Below are positions 27,028 to 36,287 of a stretch of DNA of 64,000 nucleotides, in pieces. The notes below the pieces were generated by a model that did no database searches, had not been told where the DNA came from, and saw only the letters and a list, made by a program, of their open reading frames with translations. Made by a program: the position numbers and the translations under genes. Each line of letters opens with the position of its first letter. The stretch's first letter is position 1. Source of the DNA: Rhodothermales bacterium (GTDB lineage Bacteria > Bacteroidota > Rhodothermia > Rhodothermales > Bin80); contig JANQES010000018.1 of assembly GCA_028278205.1 (NCBI GenBank), positions 38,319 through 102,318 of the forward strand, written 5' to 3'.

Positions 27028-27066
27028 GCCGGGATCTCCAGGTCTTGCAAGCCTGTGAGGTCCCGG
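27028..27066. repeat. REP-like hairpin
   Basis: GCCGGGATCTCCAGG pairs with CCTGTGAGGTCCCGGC (one bulge, one G-U) around TCTTGCAAG. No U tract. Lies between the BIG2 gene and the convergent RpiB variant. Confidence 0.65.
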
Positions 27067-27111
27067 CGCGGGGGGCGGGCTGACATCCTTCCTATCCTTA
27101 CAGGACGCTGC

Positions 27112-27762
27112 TCACGAAGGGGCACCCGGCAAAAAGCGTGCTTCAACGTCGGAGATTTTATCGACGCGGCGGCCATGGCGTCCGCCTTCGAAGGCGGTTT
27201 CGAGGAAGCGTTTGAGGATGCTTTTGCACACTTCGATGCCGAGCGTGCGGCTGCCGAGGGTGAGGACGTTGGCGTCGTTGTGGGCGCGGGCGTTCCAGGC
27301 GGTGAACTCGTTGTAGGCGCAGGCAGCGCGGATGCCCGGCACCTTGTTGCAAACCATCGCCGAGCCGATACCGGCGCCGTCGATCATCACGCCGAAGTCG
27401 GCTTTGCCCAGGGCCACGGCGCGGGCTACGGCGAAGGCAAAGTCGGGGTAGTCGCAGCTTTTTTCGGAATCGGTGCCCACGTCGAGCACCTGCCAGCCCA
27501 GTTCGGCGATGAACGGCTTGAGCGTCTCTTTATACCCAAAACCGCCATGATCGCTGCCGATAGCGACGACGTGTGTCCGGGGCCGCGCCGCCGGTAGAGG
27601 CGAAGACGCCGGCGGCGGATCGACGAACGCGAGGCCGCGCTCGCGCGCGGTGTCGCGGGCCAGCGGTGTGATGAGCGTCTTCGGCGTCACGATGAGCGTT
27701 GTCCGGCCCGCCTCTAACGCCTCGACGACGTGTTTCTCGGTGATGAGCGGTCGCTTTCCCAT
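27112..27762 (-). CDS. RpiB/LacAB-family sugar-phosphate isomerase with microcompartment-type N-terminal extension
   Basis: A 216-residue protein. Residues 64-210 are an RpiB-like core (VAIGSDHGGFGYKETLKPFI, DYPDFAFAVARAV, NKVPGIRAACAYNEFTAWNARAHNDANVLTLGSR). The first ~60 residues (LITEKHVVEALEAGRTTLIV... LITPLARDTARERGL) match the short domain seen in microcompartment-linked RpiB, EutQ and PduL-neighbour proteins. Ribose-5-phosphate isomerase B normally has CGTGIG; here it reads IDGAGIGS, so the catalytic Cys is Asp. I infer a related pentose or deoxysugar isomerase, possibly derived from a microcompartment locus. No shell protein gene is nearby. Confidence 0.78.
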   Translation of the reverse strand: MGKRPLITEKHVVEALEAGRTTLIVTPKTLITPLARDTARERGLAFVDPPPASSPLPAARPRTHVVAIGSDHGGFGYKETLKPFIAELGWQVLDVGTDSEKSCDYPDFAFAVARAVALGKADFGVMIDGAGIGSAMVCNKVPGIRAACAYNEFTAWNARAHNDANVLTLGSRTLGIEVCKSILKRFLETAFEGGRHGRRVDKISDVEARFLPGAPS

Positions 27763-27809
27763 GCGGGGAAAACTACGAGAAAGGAGGAAAGAGTGAAAGC
27801 GAAAAGGTA

Positions 27810-27906
27810 CTTGGTTCTTGGTTCTTTGTGCTTTGGGGTGGTGATAGCAGACGGTAGCCCCTCATTCAACAAAGAACCAAGAACAAAGAACGAAGCACCA
27901 AGAACA
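27810..27906. repeat. Intergenic inverted repeat, CTTGGTTCTTGGTTCTTTG family (copy 1)
   Basis: The left arm of GGTTCTT words is followed 40 nt later by CAAAGAACCAAGAACAAAG on the right. Sits between the RpiB variant and the EnvC-like gene. A weaker relative is at 62954. Confidence 0.85.
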
Positions 27907-27907
27907 A

Positions 27908-29119
27908 TCACTGCGCCTTGAGCCACGGTTTGGGATCGAAGGGGGTGCCGTCTTTGAAGAGGCCGAAGAAGATACCAGCTTCTTTCGGCTCGGCGTCGGT
28001 GCCGGCCCGGCCGATGACCTGGCCCATCTTCACCTCCATGCCTTCCGAGACGTAGAGCATCGAGAAGTTGCTGTAAACGCTCTGGTATTCGCCGTGTTGG
28101 ATGGCGACGTACCGGCCAAATTCGGGGATGACCGAGACGCTCAAGACGGTGCCGTCGAAGACCGCGCGGACTTCAGCCTGCGGTTTCGTGGCGATGAGCA
28201 TGCCGGGGTTGGGCGTGGTGGTGCCGTGGACCGGGTTGACGAGGTCGCCGAAGGGCTCGACGACGACGCCGCTGACGGGCCAGGGCAAGATGCTCTTGTT
28301 GCTCTTGAACGAGCCGGTGATCCAGGCATAATCCACCTCGGCCTCCGGGTTGGCCTCGGCGCGGCGACGCGTGTTTTCGGTCGTGATGACGTTGCGGATG
28401 GTTTTTTCGAATTCCGTGGCCGCGACCTTTTTCTGGGTCAGTTCCTCGGAGATATTCGTCTTTTGGGTGCGCAGATTATGGATGACGCCTTGCCGGTTAT
28501 GCTGGAGGCGTTGCATCGTTTGCTGCTCTTTCTGGGCTTCTTGCAGCAGCAGTTGCGTCTGCACGCGCGCCTCCACCAGCTTCGTCCGTCGATCTTCGAG
28601 CGCCGTCGTGGCTGCCTCGATGTTGTAGAGTTTTTTCTTGCGTTGATCGGTGAAGCGGTTGAGATACCGCGCCCGGATCAGCATCTGGTTGATCGACGTA
28701 GCCGAGAGGATTAAGGCGAGGTCGTGCATGCGGCCATACTTATAGGCGTGCGTGGCGCGTCCCCGGTATTGTTCTTTGAGGGCGTTGAGATCCTTTTCCA
28801 GTTGTTCGAGCGAAGCGCGGAGCGAATCGCTTTCCAGGGCCAGTTCGGTCAGGCGCGACTGGTAGTTGGTGGTCAGTTCGCGCCGGATGGCGAGTTCGCG
28901 GTCGAGGCTCTGGAGGGTCTGGAGCGAGGATTTTTCGGCCTGTTCCGTCGCCGAGAGGCGTTGTTCGTCGGCAGCGATCTGCTGGCGCAACTCGCGCAGG
29001 CGTTGCTCCGAAGAGGCGCGTTCGTCGGGCGTCTGCGCCCAGGCATTCATGACAAGAAGCAGCCCCAGCAGCAGGCTGCTGCCGAGGGCTTTAATCGTTT
29101 GTGTTCCCTGTGTTTTCAT
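27908..29119 (-). CDS. EnvC-like amidase activator with degenerate LytM domain
   Basis: A 403-residue periplasmic protein: signal peptide (1-28), a long coiled coil (about 30-260) and a C-terminal LytM/M23 fold (about 285-400, PVSGVVVEPFGD...GTVLSVSVIPEFGRYVAIQHGEYQSVYSNFSMLYVSEGMEVKMGQVIGRAG). Active M23 peptidases need HxxxD and HxH; here the positions read NPGMLIATK and IFFGLF, so the zinc site is absent, as in E. coli EnvC. It is expected to activate N-acetylmuramyl-L-alanine amidases at division. Its start overlaps the end of the DUF4292 gene by 29 nt, showing tight coupling. Confidence 0.85.
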   Translation of the reverse strand: MKTQGTQTIKALGSSLLLGLLLVMNAWAQTPDERASSEQRLRELRQQIAADEQRLSATEQAEKSSLQTLQSLDRELAIRRELTTNYQSRLTELALESDSLRASLEQLEKDLNALKEQYRGRATHAYKYGRMHDLALILSATSINQMLIRARYLNRFTDQRKKKLYNIEAATTALEDRRTKLVEARVQTQLLLQEAQKEQQTMQRLQHNRQGVIHNLRTQKTNISEELTQKKVAATEFEKTIRNVITTENTRRRAEANPEAEVDYAWITGSFKSNKSILPWPVSGVVVEPFGDLVNPVHGTTTPNPGMLIATKPQAEVRAVFDGTVLSVSVIPEFGRYVAIQHGEYQSVYSNFSMLYVSEGMEVKMGQVIGRAGTDAEPKEAGIFFGLFKDGTPFDPKPWLKAQ

Positions 29120-29915
29120 CGATTAGCACCCATTCGACGGAATCCCCGACACGCAGCGTCATGGAGAGCGCCGGTGGATTGAGCGTCAATTCTCGGTAAT
29201 ACATCGAAATACTGGTATCGTCCAAAGGGCGCTGAAGTATAATCCGGCGGGGTATAAAAACGCCGTCGAAGAGATCATATTCGGAAAAGTTGAGCGCCTC
29301 GATGAGATCGCCCCGCGTGGTGCGTTCTTCATAGCGCACCACGCGCCAGACCGTCGGATCGACGATGAAGTGGCGTCGTCCGGCGTCGTCGCGCAGGTGA
29401 TAGTAGGCCGTGTCGGCATCGAGGTGCCAGTCGATGCCGGATTCGGGAGAGGTCAGGCCCAGCAGGTTGAGGAACACATCGTCGCCGGTGAGCAGGGGCG
29501 GCAGAAAGGTCGAGGCATAATCCATCGACCCGTAATTGAGTTTTTTGTTGATGCGGTCGTAGACGAAAAAGCTATCAGGCGTGACGAGCATGCGCGCCGC
29601 CTCGATGCCCAGCGTAGCCGTGACCGACATATAGAGCGAATCGCTGCGGCGATGCTTCAGGCGGGCCGTCACGTTGCCCTTGAGTTCGGGCGTGCGAATC
29701 GCGAGGTTGGCTTTGCCCTGAAGCGACACCAGCGTATCGGCGCCGGCCAGACGGATTTGCTGCTGGATCTGGTCCAGCGTGTGATTCGGAAAGGCATCCG
29801 GCAAATCGGGCCGAATATCCACCACAGGCCGCGGCCCGCTGCACCCGACCACCCAGAGCATGAGCACCACGACGCCCGAAAGGCCGAAGCAGCGTACTTT
29901 TTTGTCTACATTCAT
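29091..29915 (-). CDS. DUF4292 outer-membrane-type lipoprotein
   Basis: A 274-residue lipoprotein with lipobox WVVGC (C25). The fold resembles LolA/LolB half barrels (LVSLQGKANLAIRTPELKGNVTARLKHRRSDSLYMSVTATLGIEAARMLVTPDSFFVYDRINKKLNYG...). DUF4292 genes of Bacteroidota usually sit between a TPR gene and an EnvC-type gene, exactly as here. A role in envelope lipoprotein handling is an inference from fold and context. Overlaps the EnvC-like gene by 29 nt. Confidence 0.85.
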   Translation of the reverse strand: MNVDKKVRCFGLSGVVVLMLWVVGCSGPRPVVDIRPDLPDAFPNHTLDQIQQQIRLAGADTLVSLQGKANLAIRTPELKGNVTARLKHRRSDSLYMSVTATLGIEAARMLVTPDSFFVYDRINKKLNYGSMDYASTFLPPLLTGDDVFLNLLGLTSPESGIDWHLDADTAYYHLRDDAGRRHFIVDPTVWRVVRYEERTTRGDLIEALNFSEYDLFDGVFIPRRIILQRPLDDTSISMYYRELTLNPPALSMTLRVGDSVEWVLIDENTGNTND

Positions 29916-29928
29916 GGATCGTATGGTG

Positions 29929-30024
29929 AAAACGTGAAATGTGATGCGTAAAACGTGAAACGTAAGGATGCTTCGCTGAATCGTTCTGCTAAAGGCACCC
30001 TTATGTTTTACGTTTCACATTTTA
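29929..30024. repeat. Intergenic inverted repeat, AACGTGAAACGTGAGGGTGC family (copy 2)
   Basis: The left arm has AAAACGTGAAATGTGATGCG and AAACGTGAAACGTAAGGATG words, the right arm GCACCCTTATGTTTTACG and CGTTTCACATTTT. Upstream of the DUF4292 gene. Confidence 0.88.
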
Positions 30025-30092
30025 AAATGAGTACAAAAGATAAGCCAAAAAGCACACCGGCTGCGTCAGCGATACCCCTTCTTAGCGAGCCT

Positions 30093-30180
30093 AATGAATT
30101 TTGACCGGGAAAGTCGTTGGCGGTCTTCGGCCTGTAGGAGACCGATGCCGTAGTACCGAAGTCGAACGTCAAAATTCATT
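30093..30180. mobile_element. MITE-like element with 13-bp perfect terminal inverted repeats (copy B)
   Basis: The ends (30093-30105 and 30168-30180) are identical to those of the 7630 copy; the 62-nt interior is diverged but alignable (TTCGG, ACCGATGCC and ACCGAA are kept). Its edge forms the TAA stop of the TPR gene on the minus strand. Confidence 0.78.
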
Positions 30181-31696
30181 AGAACTGCTGCCGTTCCAGT
30201 TTTTCCTGTAGCGCCTGGTTGTTGGGAGCCAGTTCGAGGGCTTTGCGCCAGTAGCGCCGGGCGGCGTCCCAGTCGTCGAGGCGGGCATGAACGTCGCCGT
30301 AGTGATCGAAGACGGTGGCGGTGTTGAGGCCGGCGTCGAGGGCGTTGCCGATCCAGGTCTTCGCGTCGGTATAGTTGCCCTGTTTGAAGAAGGTCCATCC
30401 CAGCGCGGCCATGATTTCGGCGTGTTCGGTGGTTTGTGTGGCGTTGTCTTCTTCGGCGAGGGCCAGGGCTTCCTCGAAGCGGGTCTGGGCTTCGTCGTAG
30501 CGTTCGGCGTCGAGCAGGCTCTGGCCGGCTACATGCATCAGCGGAAGCTGTCCGGGAAACAGCAGCAAGCCGTCGTCGGCCATACGTAAGGCGTCGAGCG
30601 GCTGGCCGGCTTCGCGGTAGGCGGCGGCGGCGAGGCGCCACTGTTGCGGATCGCGCGGGTTTTGCGCCAGGGCTTGTTCCAGCAAGGTCGCGGCGTCAGC
30701 GAAGGCGCCTGCCTGATATCGCAGGGCGCCGAGCATCTGCAACGCCTCCGGGTTGTCCGGCTCCATGGCGACGGCTTTTTCGAGCAGGTTCGTGGCGTTT
30801 TGAGCCGCCTCCGCGTCCTCAGAGGCGCGTTCGAAGAGCGGCGTGGCGCGGGCTATCAGCTCGTCTACCGATGCTGTTTCGACGTTCAGGGCCTGATTAG
30901 AAAGGCGCTCGGCGTCGGCTTCCCGGTTAAGCTGGCGATAGAGGTCGGTCAGGGCGAGGGTGGTTTCGAGGTCGGTCGGGTCTACCTCGTAGGCTTTTTC
31001 GAAGGCTTCGAGGGCTTCTTGCTGCTTTTGCTGTTGCAGGTAAAGCTGGCCCAGGAGCCGGTAGGGGGCGGGATTGGCCGGTTCGAGCGCCGTCAGAGCT
31101 TCGAGGGAACGGCGGGTGCCGTCTTCATCGCCGAGCCGAAAGTAGAGTTGCAGGATCTGGCGCCGCACCTGCGCGTGGTCGCCGGCTTGCTCGATGAGGC
31201 GTTCGTAGGTGGCGATGGCCTCGGCAGCGTGGCCCATCTCGGCCTGTAGGGCGGCCAGCTTACGAAGCGCTTCGGTGTCGTCCGGGAAGCCTAAAAGGAG
31301 TGTTTCGTAGGTTCGCGCAGCGGCGTTGAGGTCGCCCGCGCGTTGATGCACCCCGGCCAGTTGATGGTGATAATAGGCGTTTTCGGGTGCATTTTGGCGG
31401 GCCTGCTCGGCGTAGAACAGCGCCATCGTCATATTGTCGAGCGCTTCCTCCGAAGCCGCTATCGCCGAGAGGATGGCCGATTCGTTGGGCTTGAACGTGA
31501 GCGCCTGCTGATAGTCTCGCAGCGCGGCTTCGTGATCGTCCAGATAGGCTTTGGTCATGCCGCGCACGAAGAGCCGCTCGGCCTTCATCGCCTCGGTGAC
31601 GTCGCCCTGTTGCGCCGCCGCTGCGTCGGCCCCCAGGCTCATCAGCCCGATCCATCCGATCAAAAAAATCCAACCCGATTTCGCCCGCAGACGCAT
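30179..31696 (-). CDS. Exported TPR-repeat protein
   Basis: A 505-residue protein with a signal peptide (MRLRAKSGWIFLIGWIGLMSLGADAAAAQQ) and about a dozen tetratricopeptide repeats over most of its length (for example AALRDYQQALTFKPNESAILSAIAASEEAL, EALEAFEKAYEVDPTDLETTLALTDLY). TPRs are protein-docking scaffolds. The order TPR, DUF4292, EnvC is conserved in Bacteroidota, so it probably serves the same envelope process. The start at 31696 has AGGAA upstream; the frame to 31762 begins inside a repeat. The stop codon is supplied by the MITE-like element edge. Confidence 0.85.
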   Translation of the reverse strand: MRLRAKSGWIFLIGWIGLMSLGADAAAAQQGDVTEAMKAERLFVRGMTKAYLDDHEAALRDYQQALTFKPNESAILSAIAASEEALDNMTMALFYAEQARQNAPENAYYHHQLAGVHQRAGDLNAAARTYETLLLGFPDDTEALRKLAALQAEMGHAAEAIATYERLIEQAGDHAQVRRQILQLYFRLGDEDGTRRSLEALTALEPANPAPYRLLGQLYLQQQKQQEALEAFEKAYEVDPTDLETTLALTDLYRQLNREADAERLSNQALNVETASVDELIARATPLFERASEDAEAAQNATNLLEKAVAMEPDNPEALQMLGALRYQAGAFADAATLLEQALAQNPRDPQQWRLAAAAYREAGQPLDALRMADDGLLLFPGQLPLMHVAGQSLLDAERYDEAQTRFEEALALAEEDNATQTTEHAEIMAALGWTFFKQGNYTDAKTWIGNALDAGLNTATVFDHYGDVHARLDDWDAARRYWRKALELAPNNQALQEKLERQQF

Positions 31697-31762
31697 GCTT
31701 TTCCTGTACTTCGTGAAGAAAACGCTCGTCTGAAAACGAAGGGGTAGGAGGGGAGGTTTCAT

Positions 31763-31830
31763 GGCGTGAAACGTGAGGGTGCTTACCCCAAGGTTTTCTC
31801 AGGGCACCCTCACGTTTCACGTTTCACGCC
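31763..31830. repeat. Intergenic inverted repeat, AACGTGAAACGTGAGGGTGC family (copy 3)
   Basis: GGCGTGAAACGTGAGGGTGC (31763-31782) pairs with GCACCCTCACG...TTTCACGCC (31804-31830), the best-matched member of its family. Lies between susD and the TPR gene. Confidence 0.9.
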
Positions 31831-31835
31831 ACCCG

Positions 31836-33320
31836 CTAATTCAACATCGGATTGCTAATCACCAGGCCGCGTTGTTCGGCCAGGATGCGGTTCATGTTGT
31901 GAAGGATGGTGACCTCCGTGGCGATCAGCGCGCCGTCCTGATAGAGAATCAGCGGGTTGTAGAGATCCAATTCATTCTGCGGCGGGATGTAGCCCGGCAC
32001 CGACACCTGTGTCACCGGGTCGCCCTCGTTGATGGTGGCGTTGGTGTCGAGTTCGTCGAGCATCACCGGAAGGCGGATGCCCAGATCGTGCAGCCGGCGG
32101 CCTTCGACGAAGAGGATCTCCTGCCGCATCAGGTAGAGCAACTCGACCAGCACCGTGCCCGTGGCGCCGTTGATGTCGGCGTCGGTGACCGACGTGCCGG
32201 AGATCGACGGGGTGTCTACCGGGCCGGGGCGGTCGAGGACGAGGCCGGTCTTGAACGGCGCGCCCGCCTCGGCAGCCACGGTGATGCTCGACGTGTGCGG
32301 GCGTTCGTTGAGGTCGTTGTCGAGTCGTTCGTCCGGGTCGTCGAGGAACTCCGTCGGACGGCCTTGCGTCACGGCCAGGGCGCTCAGCAACTGTGCCTTG
32401 GCCTCGGTTTCGTTGCCGCCGGCCAGCGCCACCTCGGCCAGGATCAGGTGCATCTCTTCGGCCTTGGCAATCGGGATGCCCGATTCATCGCCGACGTATT
32501 TGGGATCGAGGAAATCGAGGCGCGGCAGCGGCTGCATCTCTTGCAACGACCGCTGCACCAGGTAGTCGTTCGGGCCGTTATCGACCGACGTCTCGTCATA
32601 TTCCTGGAGGAAGACAAAGTCGGCGCCGCCGGAGGCCAGGGCGCTTTCGGCGTTGGATCTGGCATTGCCGCCGTCGCCGAGGGCGCGGTAGGCGCGGGCC
32701 TGGGCGGCCACGGCGCGCGTGGCAAATTCACCGCCGCCCGCCAGCGTGGCAGCCTGCTGGAGATCCGTCAGCGCGCGTTGCAGCAACTCGCTGGGCGACA
32801 GAGGTGCGCCGTCCGGCTCCACCGGCACGCCGATGAAATTCTCGCCCTGCATCAGGTAGGCCATGCCCCGGTAGTAATGCCCTTCGGCGCGTTGTTCATT
32901 GCTGGCGTTGGCGTCGTTGGGCGCGATGTCGTCGAGGACGAAGTCGGCCAGGGCGCGTAGCTCCTGCAAGTGCCAGTAGACGCCGATCTGGCCGGTCGAA
33001 TTCATGATGGCCGTGTTGGGCACGATGTCGCGGGGGAAGTCCATCTCATTGCCCCCGAGGCCGGTGCCGTTGATCGAGAAGTTGTCGCTGGCGTTTTCGG
33101 TGCCGATGACGACGCCGCCGACGGCGCGGGCGAACTGCGCGCGCAGGCCGGGCAGCAGCGCCGCCGTCGGTTCGGGTGCCTCGGCGAGGTCCTCGTCCGT
33201 CGTCCGGGGGTTTTCGACGCCGGTCGGATCGAGGAAGTCGCAGCTTGCCAGGGTGGTGAGCAGCACGCCCAGCAACACCCAACGGCTCAGTCGCGCGAGG
33301 TGGTTTTGATAGTCTTTCAT
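31836..33320 (-). CDS. SusD/RagB-family outer-membrane lipoprotein
   Basis: A 494-residue lipoprotein (lipobox TLASC, C27; then DFLDPTG). It follows the SusD-like fold, with helical TPR-type segments (for example ELLQRALTDLQQAATLA) and the C-terminal RHLDLGIRLPVML-type ending (GRRLHDLGIRLPVMLDEL). It is the lid that delivers ligand to the SusC channel encoded just upstream. Ligand unknown: no glycosidase, peptidase or regulator is adjacent, so this could be a glycan or a peptide system. Confidence 0.85.
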   Translation of the reverse strand: MKDYQNHLARLSRWVLLGVLLTTLASCDFLDPTGVENPRTTDEDLAEAPEPTAALLPGLRAQFARAVGGVVIGTENASDNFSINGTGLGGNEMDFPRDIVPNTAIMNSTGQIGVYWHLQELRALADFVLDDIAPNDANASNEQRAEGHYYRGMAYLMQGENFIGVPVEPDGAPLSPSELLQRALTDLQQAATLAGGGEFATRAVAAQARAYRALGDGGNARSNAESALASGGADFVFLQEYDETSVDNGPNDYLVQRSLQEMQPLPRLDFLDPKYVGDESGIPIAKAEEMHLILAEVALAGGNETEAKAQLLSALAVTQGRPTEFLDDPDERLDNDLNERPHTSSITVAAEAGAPFKTGLVLDRPGPVDTPSISGTSVTDADINGATGTVLVELLYLMRQEILFVEGRRLHDLGIRLPVMLDELDTNATINEGDPVTQVSVPGYIPPQNELDLYNPLILYQDGALIATEVTILHNMNRILAEQRGLVISNPMLN

Positions 33321-33354
33321 GATATCAAATACGGTGTTGATTTCGGGAAGCTTT

Positions 33355-33381
33355 TTGTTCGATCTGTTTCAGATCGAACAA
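33355..33381. promoter_or_regulatory. Perfect 12-bp hairpin between susC and susD
   Basis: TTGTTCGATCTG (33355-33366), loop TTT, CAGATCGAACAA (33370-33381). It starts 3 nt after the susC stop and 35 nt before susD. On the transcribed strand it is followed by AAAAAG, not U, so it is more likely an RNA-stability or expression-ratio element than a terminator. Confidence 0.7.
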
Positions 33382-33383
33382 TG

Positions 33384-36287
33384 TCATTTGAACTGCACTT
33401 CGAGGCCGATGCGGAACGAGCGCGGCGGCGAAAGGGTGATGCTCTGCTCGCCGCCGAGTTGTAAGCCGCCACCCGACGTCAACCCGGCCAATTCCGGATC
33501 GACCAGATCCTGCCGTGAGAACGTCAGCAGGTTCCGGCCCGTCACAAAGACCGAAGCCGACAGCAGCCCCAGCCGGTTCGTGAATTGCCGGGGCAGGCCG
33601 TAGCGCACCGAGACTTCGCGCAGCTTCAAGAAATCGCCGTCTTGCAACAGCGCCACGCCGGCTTGCGTCGTCGAGAATTTGACCTCTTCGCCGTCCGAGT
33701 TGAGAATCGGATTGCCGTCGAGGTCGTATCGCGTGGGCCGGGGTGCCCGTTCCAGGCCGTTGAACTGCGCCCAGTGGCTTCCCCAATCAAACACTCGCGA
33801 GCCGGCCTGCCAGTCGGCCAGCGCGAAGAACGTCAGGTTGCGGAAGAGCGACAGCGAGACGTTGAACGAGCCGGTCTGGGTGGGATACGGCGTCTCGTCG
33901 AGAAACTGGAATTCCGAGTCGTCGAGGAAGCCGTCGCCGTTAGAGTCGAACGGGATGGTAGGCCGCCAGACGCCCACGGGCATGCCTTCGGAGACGCGCT
34001 GCTGGGCGCGGACGCTGCTGCCGCCGACGTTGAAATCGGCAGCGCCGCCCATGTCGGTCACTTCATTTTCGACCCATCCATAGGTGGCGCCCAGCGAGAG
34101 GTCGAGGCCGGGCCGGTTGATCACGCGCGCATTGATCGCCAGCTCGATGCCCTTGTTATCGATCTGCCCGATGTTGCGCAACTGCGTCCCGCGCCCCGTC
34201 GAAGGTTGTTCGGGCACGCTGAAGAGCGCGTCTTTGGTCGTAGCGGTGTAATAGGTGAAGTTAATCGAGAAACGGTTGTCGAAGAGCGCGCTTTCGAAGC
34301 CGCCTTCGATGGTCGTCGTTTTTTCGGGTTTGAGGTCGAGGTTGCCTGGATTGTCGAAGCGGGGGGCGCTCTCGCCCCGGAACGAGACGGCCTGGAACGT
34401 CACGTCGCGGGCGAAGGCCGTCGGGAATTTACCCGTTTGCCCGTAGGCCACGCGCAGTTTCAGGTCGTTGACGATGGTGCGGATGCCCTGGAAGAAGTTT
34501 TCTTCCGAAATCGAATAGGCCGCGCCGACGCTCGGATAGGCTTGCAAGCCCACGTCCTCGCCGAAAGCGCTGTTGCCGTCGAGGCGCAGCCCGCCGTTGA
34601 TGAAGAGCCGGTCGCCGATGCCCAGTTGTTCTTTGAAGAAGATGCCGCCGTTGAAGATCTGGCTGCGCGCCTCAGACGCCGTGATCGTGCCGGCTTCGTC
34701 GAAGTCTTCGGTGCCCGGCAGGGCGAACGTCTCGCCGTTGGCCGTGATGATGCTCGTCTCTTCGCGGAACCCCTGCGCGCCGAACGTGAAATCAGACGTA
34801 ATCGACCCCTCGCGCGGATAGCTGATCGTGCCGACGGCCTCCAGCGTGACGACCACGAAGTTGCGGTCGTAGCGGTTGAGGCTGCCGCTGTCATCGCCCG
34901 AAATGATGTCGAATTCGGAGGGATTGAGCACGCGCTGTTCGTTGTCGCGGCTATCGACCCCGGCGGTGAGGCTCGAACTGAACAGCGCCGACGGCCTGTA
35001 CTGAAGCTGCGTGGAGAAGATGTAGCGGTTGACGTTTTCTTTGATCGACGGCAACAAGAACAGGCGCAGCGCTTCGTCGAACGAGTCGGCGCCGCTGAAG
35101 AAATACGCATCGCCCACCTCAAACGTCGTCAACGGGTCGGCGATAGCGGTGCCGTTGTTGAGGCGCTCGAAGTTGGAGTGGGTGTAAGCGCCGGAGAAAC
35201 TCGCCGTGAGCTTTTCCGAGACCGACGCCTGGATGTTGCCGCGCAGGGCATAAATCGAATTTTCATTCGACGGCTGGACGCCCGTGCCGTTTTGCAGCCG
35301 CCCGCTCATGTTATACGTCAGCGCGGCGTTGCCGCCCGAAATGCCGCCGTAGTAGTTCTGATAATGACCGCTCTTCAGGATCTCATCCTCGATGAACGAG
35401 GTCTTGTCGAAGTCCGGATGGCTCGAATCGGTGGTGGTTTCGGGGAAGGCAAAGCCGGTGTCGAGGAGAAATTTGGAGACCGGGAGATCGACGCCCTGTT
35501 CGGTACGCAACGTGACGGTGGGCGAGCCGGCGATGCCGCGTTTGGTGAAGATCTGGATGACGCCGTTGGCCGCGTCGGAGCCGTAGAGCGTGCTGGCGGC
35601 GCCGCCCTTGGTCACCTCGATGCGCTCGATGTCGCTCGTCAAGAGTTCAGACAGCGCCGAGGTGGTCTCGCCGCCGAGGCTCTGGCTCGTGCCCGTGCTG
35701 TTATCGACCCGCACGCCGTCGATGTAGATAACCGGCGTCTGTGAGGCAAAAACGCTCGTGACGCCCCGGAAGTTGACCAGCGCGCCCTGCCCCGGCTGCG
35801 CCGACTGCAAGCGCACGGAAGAACCCGCAATGCGCCCTTGCAACAACTGATCGACCGACGTCACCGGCGCTTCCTCGATGTCGCGGACGTTGAGCACTTC
35901 GACGTTGGCCGAGAGCTTGCGCTTTTCGGTGCTGGCGGCCTGCCCGGTCACGACGACCTCGTCGAGTTGCAAGAGGTCTTCGTCCATCTGGAAGTTCAGC
36001 ACCGTCTCCTGACCCGCCGAAATCGTCGCGGTTTGGTGGTTGTCTTTAAACCCGACAAACTGCGCGACCACATCGTACGTGCCCGCCGGCAGGCCCTGGA
36101 TGTCGTAATCGCCGTCGATGTTCGTGGCGGCGCCTCGGGTTAGCGAGGTAATGATCACGTTGACGCCCGGCATCGCCTCGCCGGTGCGTGCTTCCGTCAC
36201 CTTCCCGGCGAGCGAGCCCGTGGCCTGAGCCAGCGCCGTTGCAGGGAGCAGGAGCAAGAAGAGCAACGCGTAATAGACGTATCGCAT
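33384..36287 (-). CDS. SusC/RagA-family TonB-dependent receptor
   Basis: A 967-residue outer-membrane channel: signal peptide (1-20), CarboxypepD_reg-like domain (about 24-105, GSLAGKVTEARTGEAMPGVNVIITSLTRGAATNIDGDYDI), plug domain (about 115-235, LDEVVVTGQAASTEKRKLSANVEVLNVRDIEEAPV...GVIQIFTKRG) and a 22-strand barrel ending in the aromatic SFRIGLEVQFK. It imports SusD-captured ligand using TonB/ExbBD energy; exbBD genes are at 54-55 kb. No anti-sigma-interacting secretin/TonB N-terminal signalling domain is seen. A GAGGTG ribosome site precedes the ATG. Confidence 0.9.
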   Translation of the reverse strand: MRYVYYALLFLLLLPATALAQATGSLAGKVTEARTGEAMPGVNVIITSLTRGAATNIDGDYDIQGLPAGTYDVVAQFVGFKDNHQTATISAGQETVLNFQMDEDLLQLDEVVVTGQAASTEKRKLSANVEVLNVRDIEEAPVTSVDQLLQGRIAGSSVRLQSAQPGQGALVNFRGVTSVFASQTPVIYIDGVRVDNSTGTSQSLGGETTSALSELLTSDIERIEVTKGGAASTLYGSDAANGVIQIFTKRGIAGSPTVTLRTEQGVDLPVSKFLLDTGFAFPETTTDSSHPDFDKTSFIEDEILKSGHYQNYYGGISGGNAALTYNMSGRLQNGTGVQPSNENSIYALRGNIQASVSEKLTASFSGAYTHSNFERLNNGTAIADPLTTFEVGDAYFFSGADSFDEALRLFLLPSIKENVNRYIFSTQLQYRPSALFSSSLTAGVDSRDNEQRVLNPSEFDIISGDDSGSLNRYDRNFVVVTLEAVGTISYPREGSITSDFTFGAQGFREETSIITANGETFALPGTEDFDEAGTITASEARSQIFNGGIFFKEQLGIGDRLFINGGLRLDGNSAFGEDVGLQAYPSVGAAYSISEENFFQGIRTIVNDLKLRVAYGQTGKFPTAFARDVTFQAVSFRGESAPRFDNPGNLDLKPEKTTTIEGGFESALFDNRFSINFTYYTATTKDALFSVPEQPSTGRGTQLRNIGQIDNKGIELAINARVINRPGLDLSLGATYGWVENEVTDMGGAADFNVGGSSVRAQQRVSEGMPVGVWRPTIPFDSNGDGFLDDSEFQFLDETPYPTQTGSFNVSLSLFRNLTFFALADWQAGSRVFDWGSHWAQFNGLERAPRPTRYDLDGNPILNSDGEEVKFSTTQAGVALLQDGDFLKLREVSVRYGLPRQFTNRLGLLSASVFVTGRNLLTFSRQDLVDPELAGLTSGGGLQLGGEQSITLSPPRSFRIGLEVQFK

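Noticed and set aside
30066..30641. 191-residue minus-strand frame through the MITE-like element
   Set aside because: Arg/Pro-rich off-frame reading of the TPR gene; only the first codons after the stop correspond to the element.
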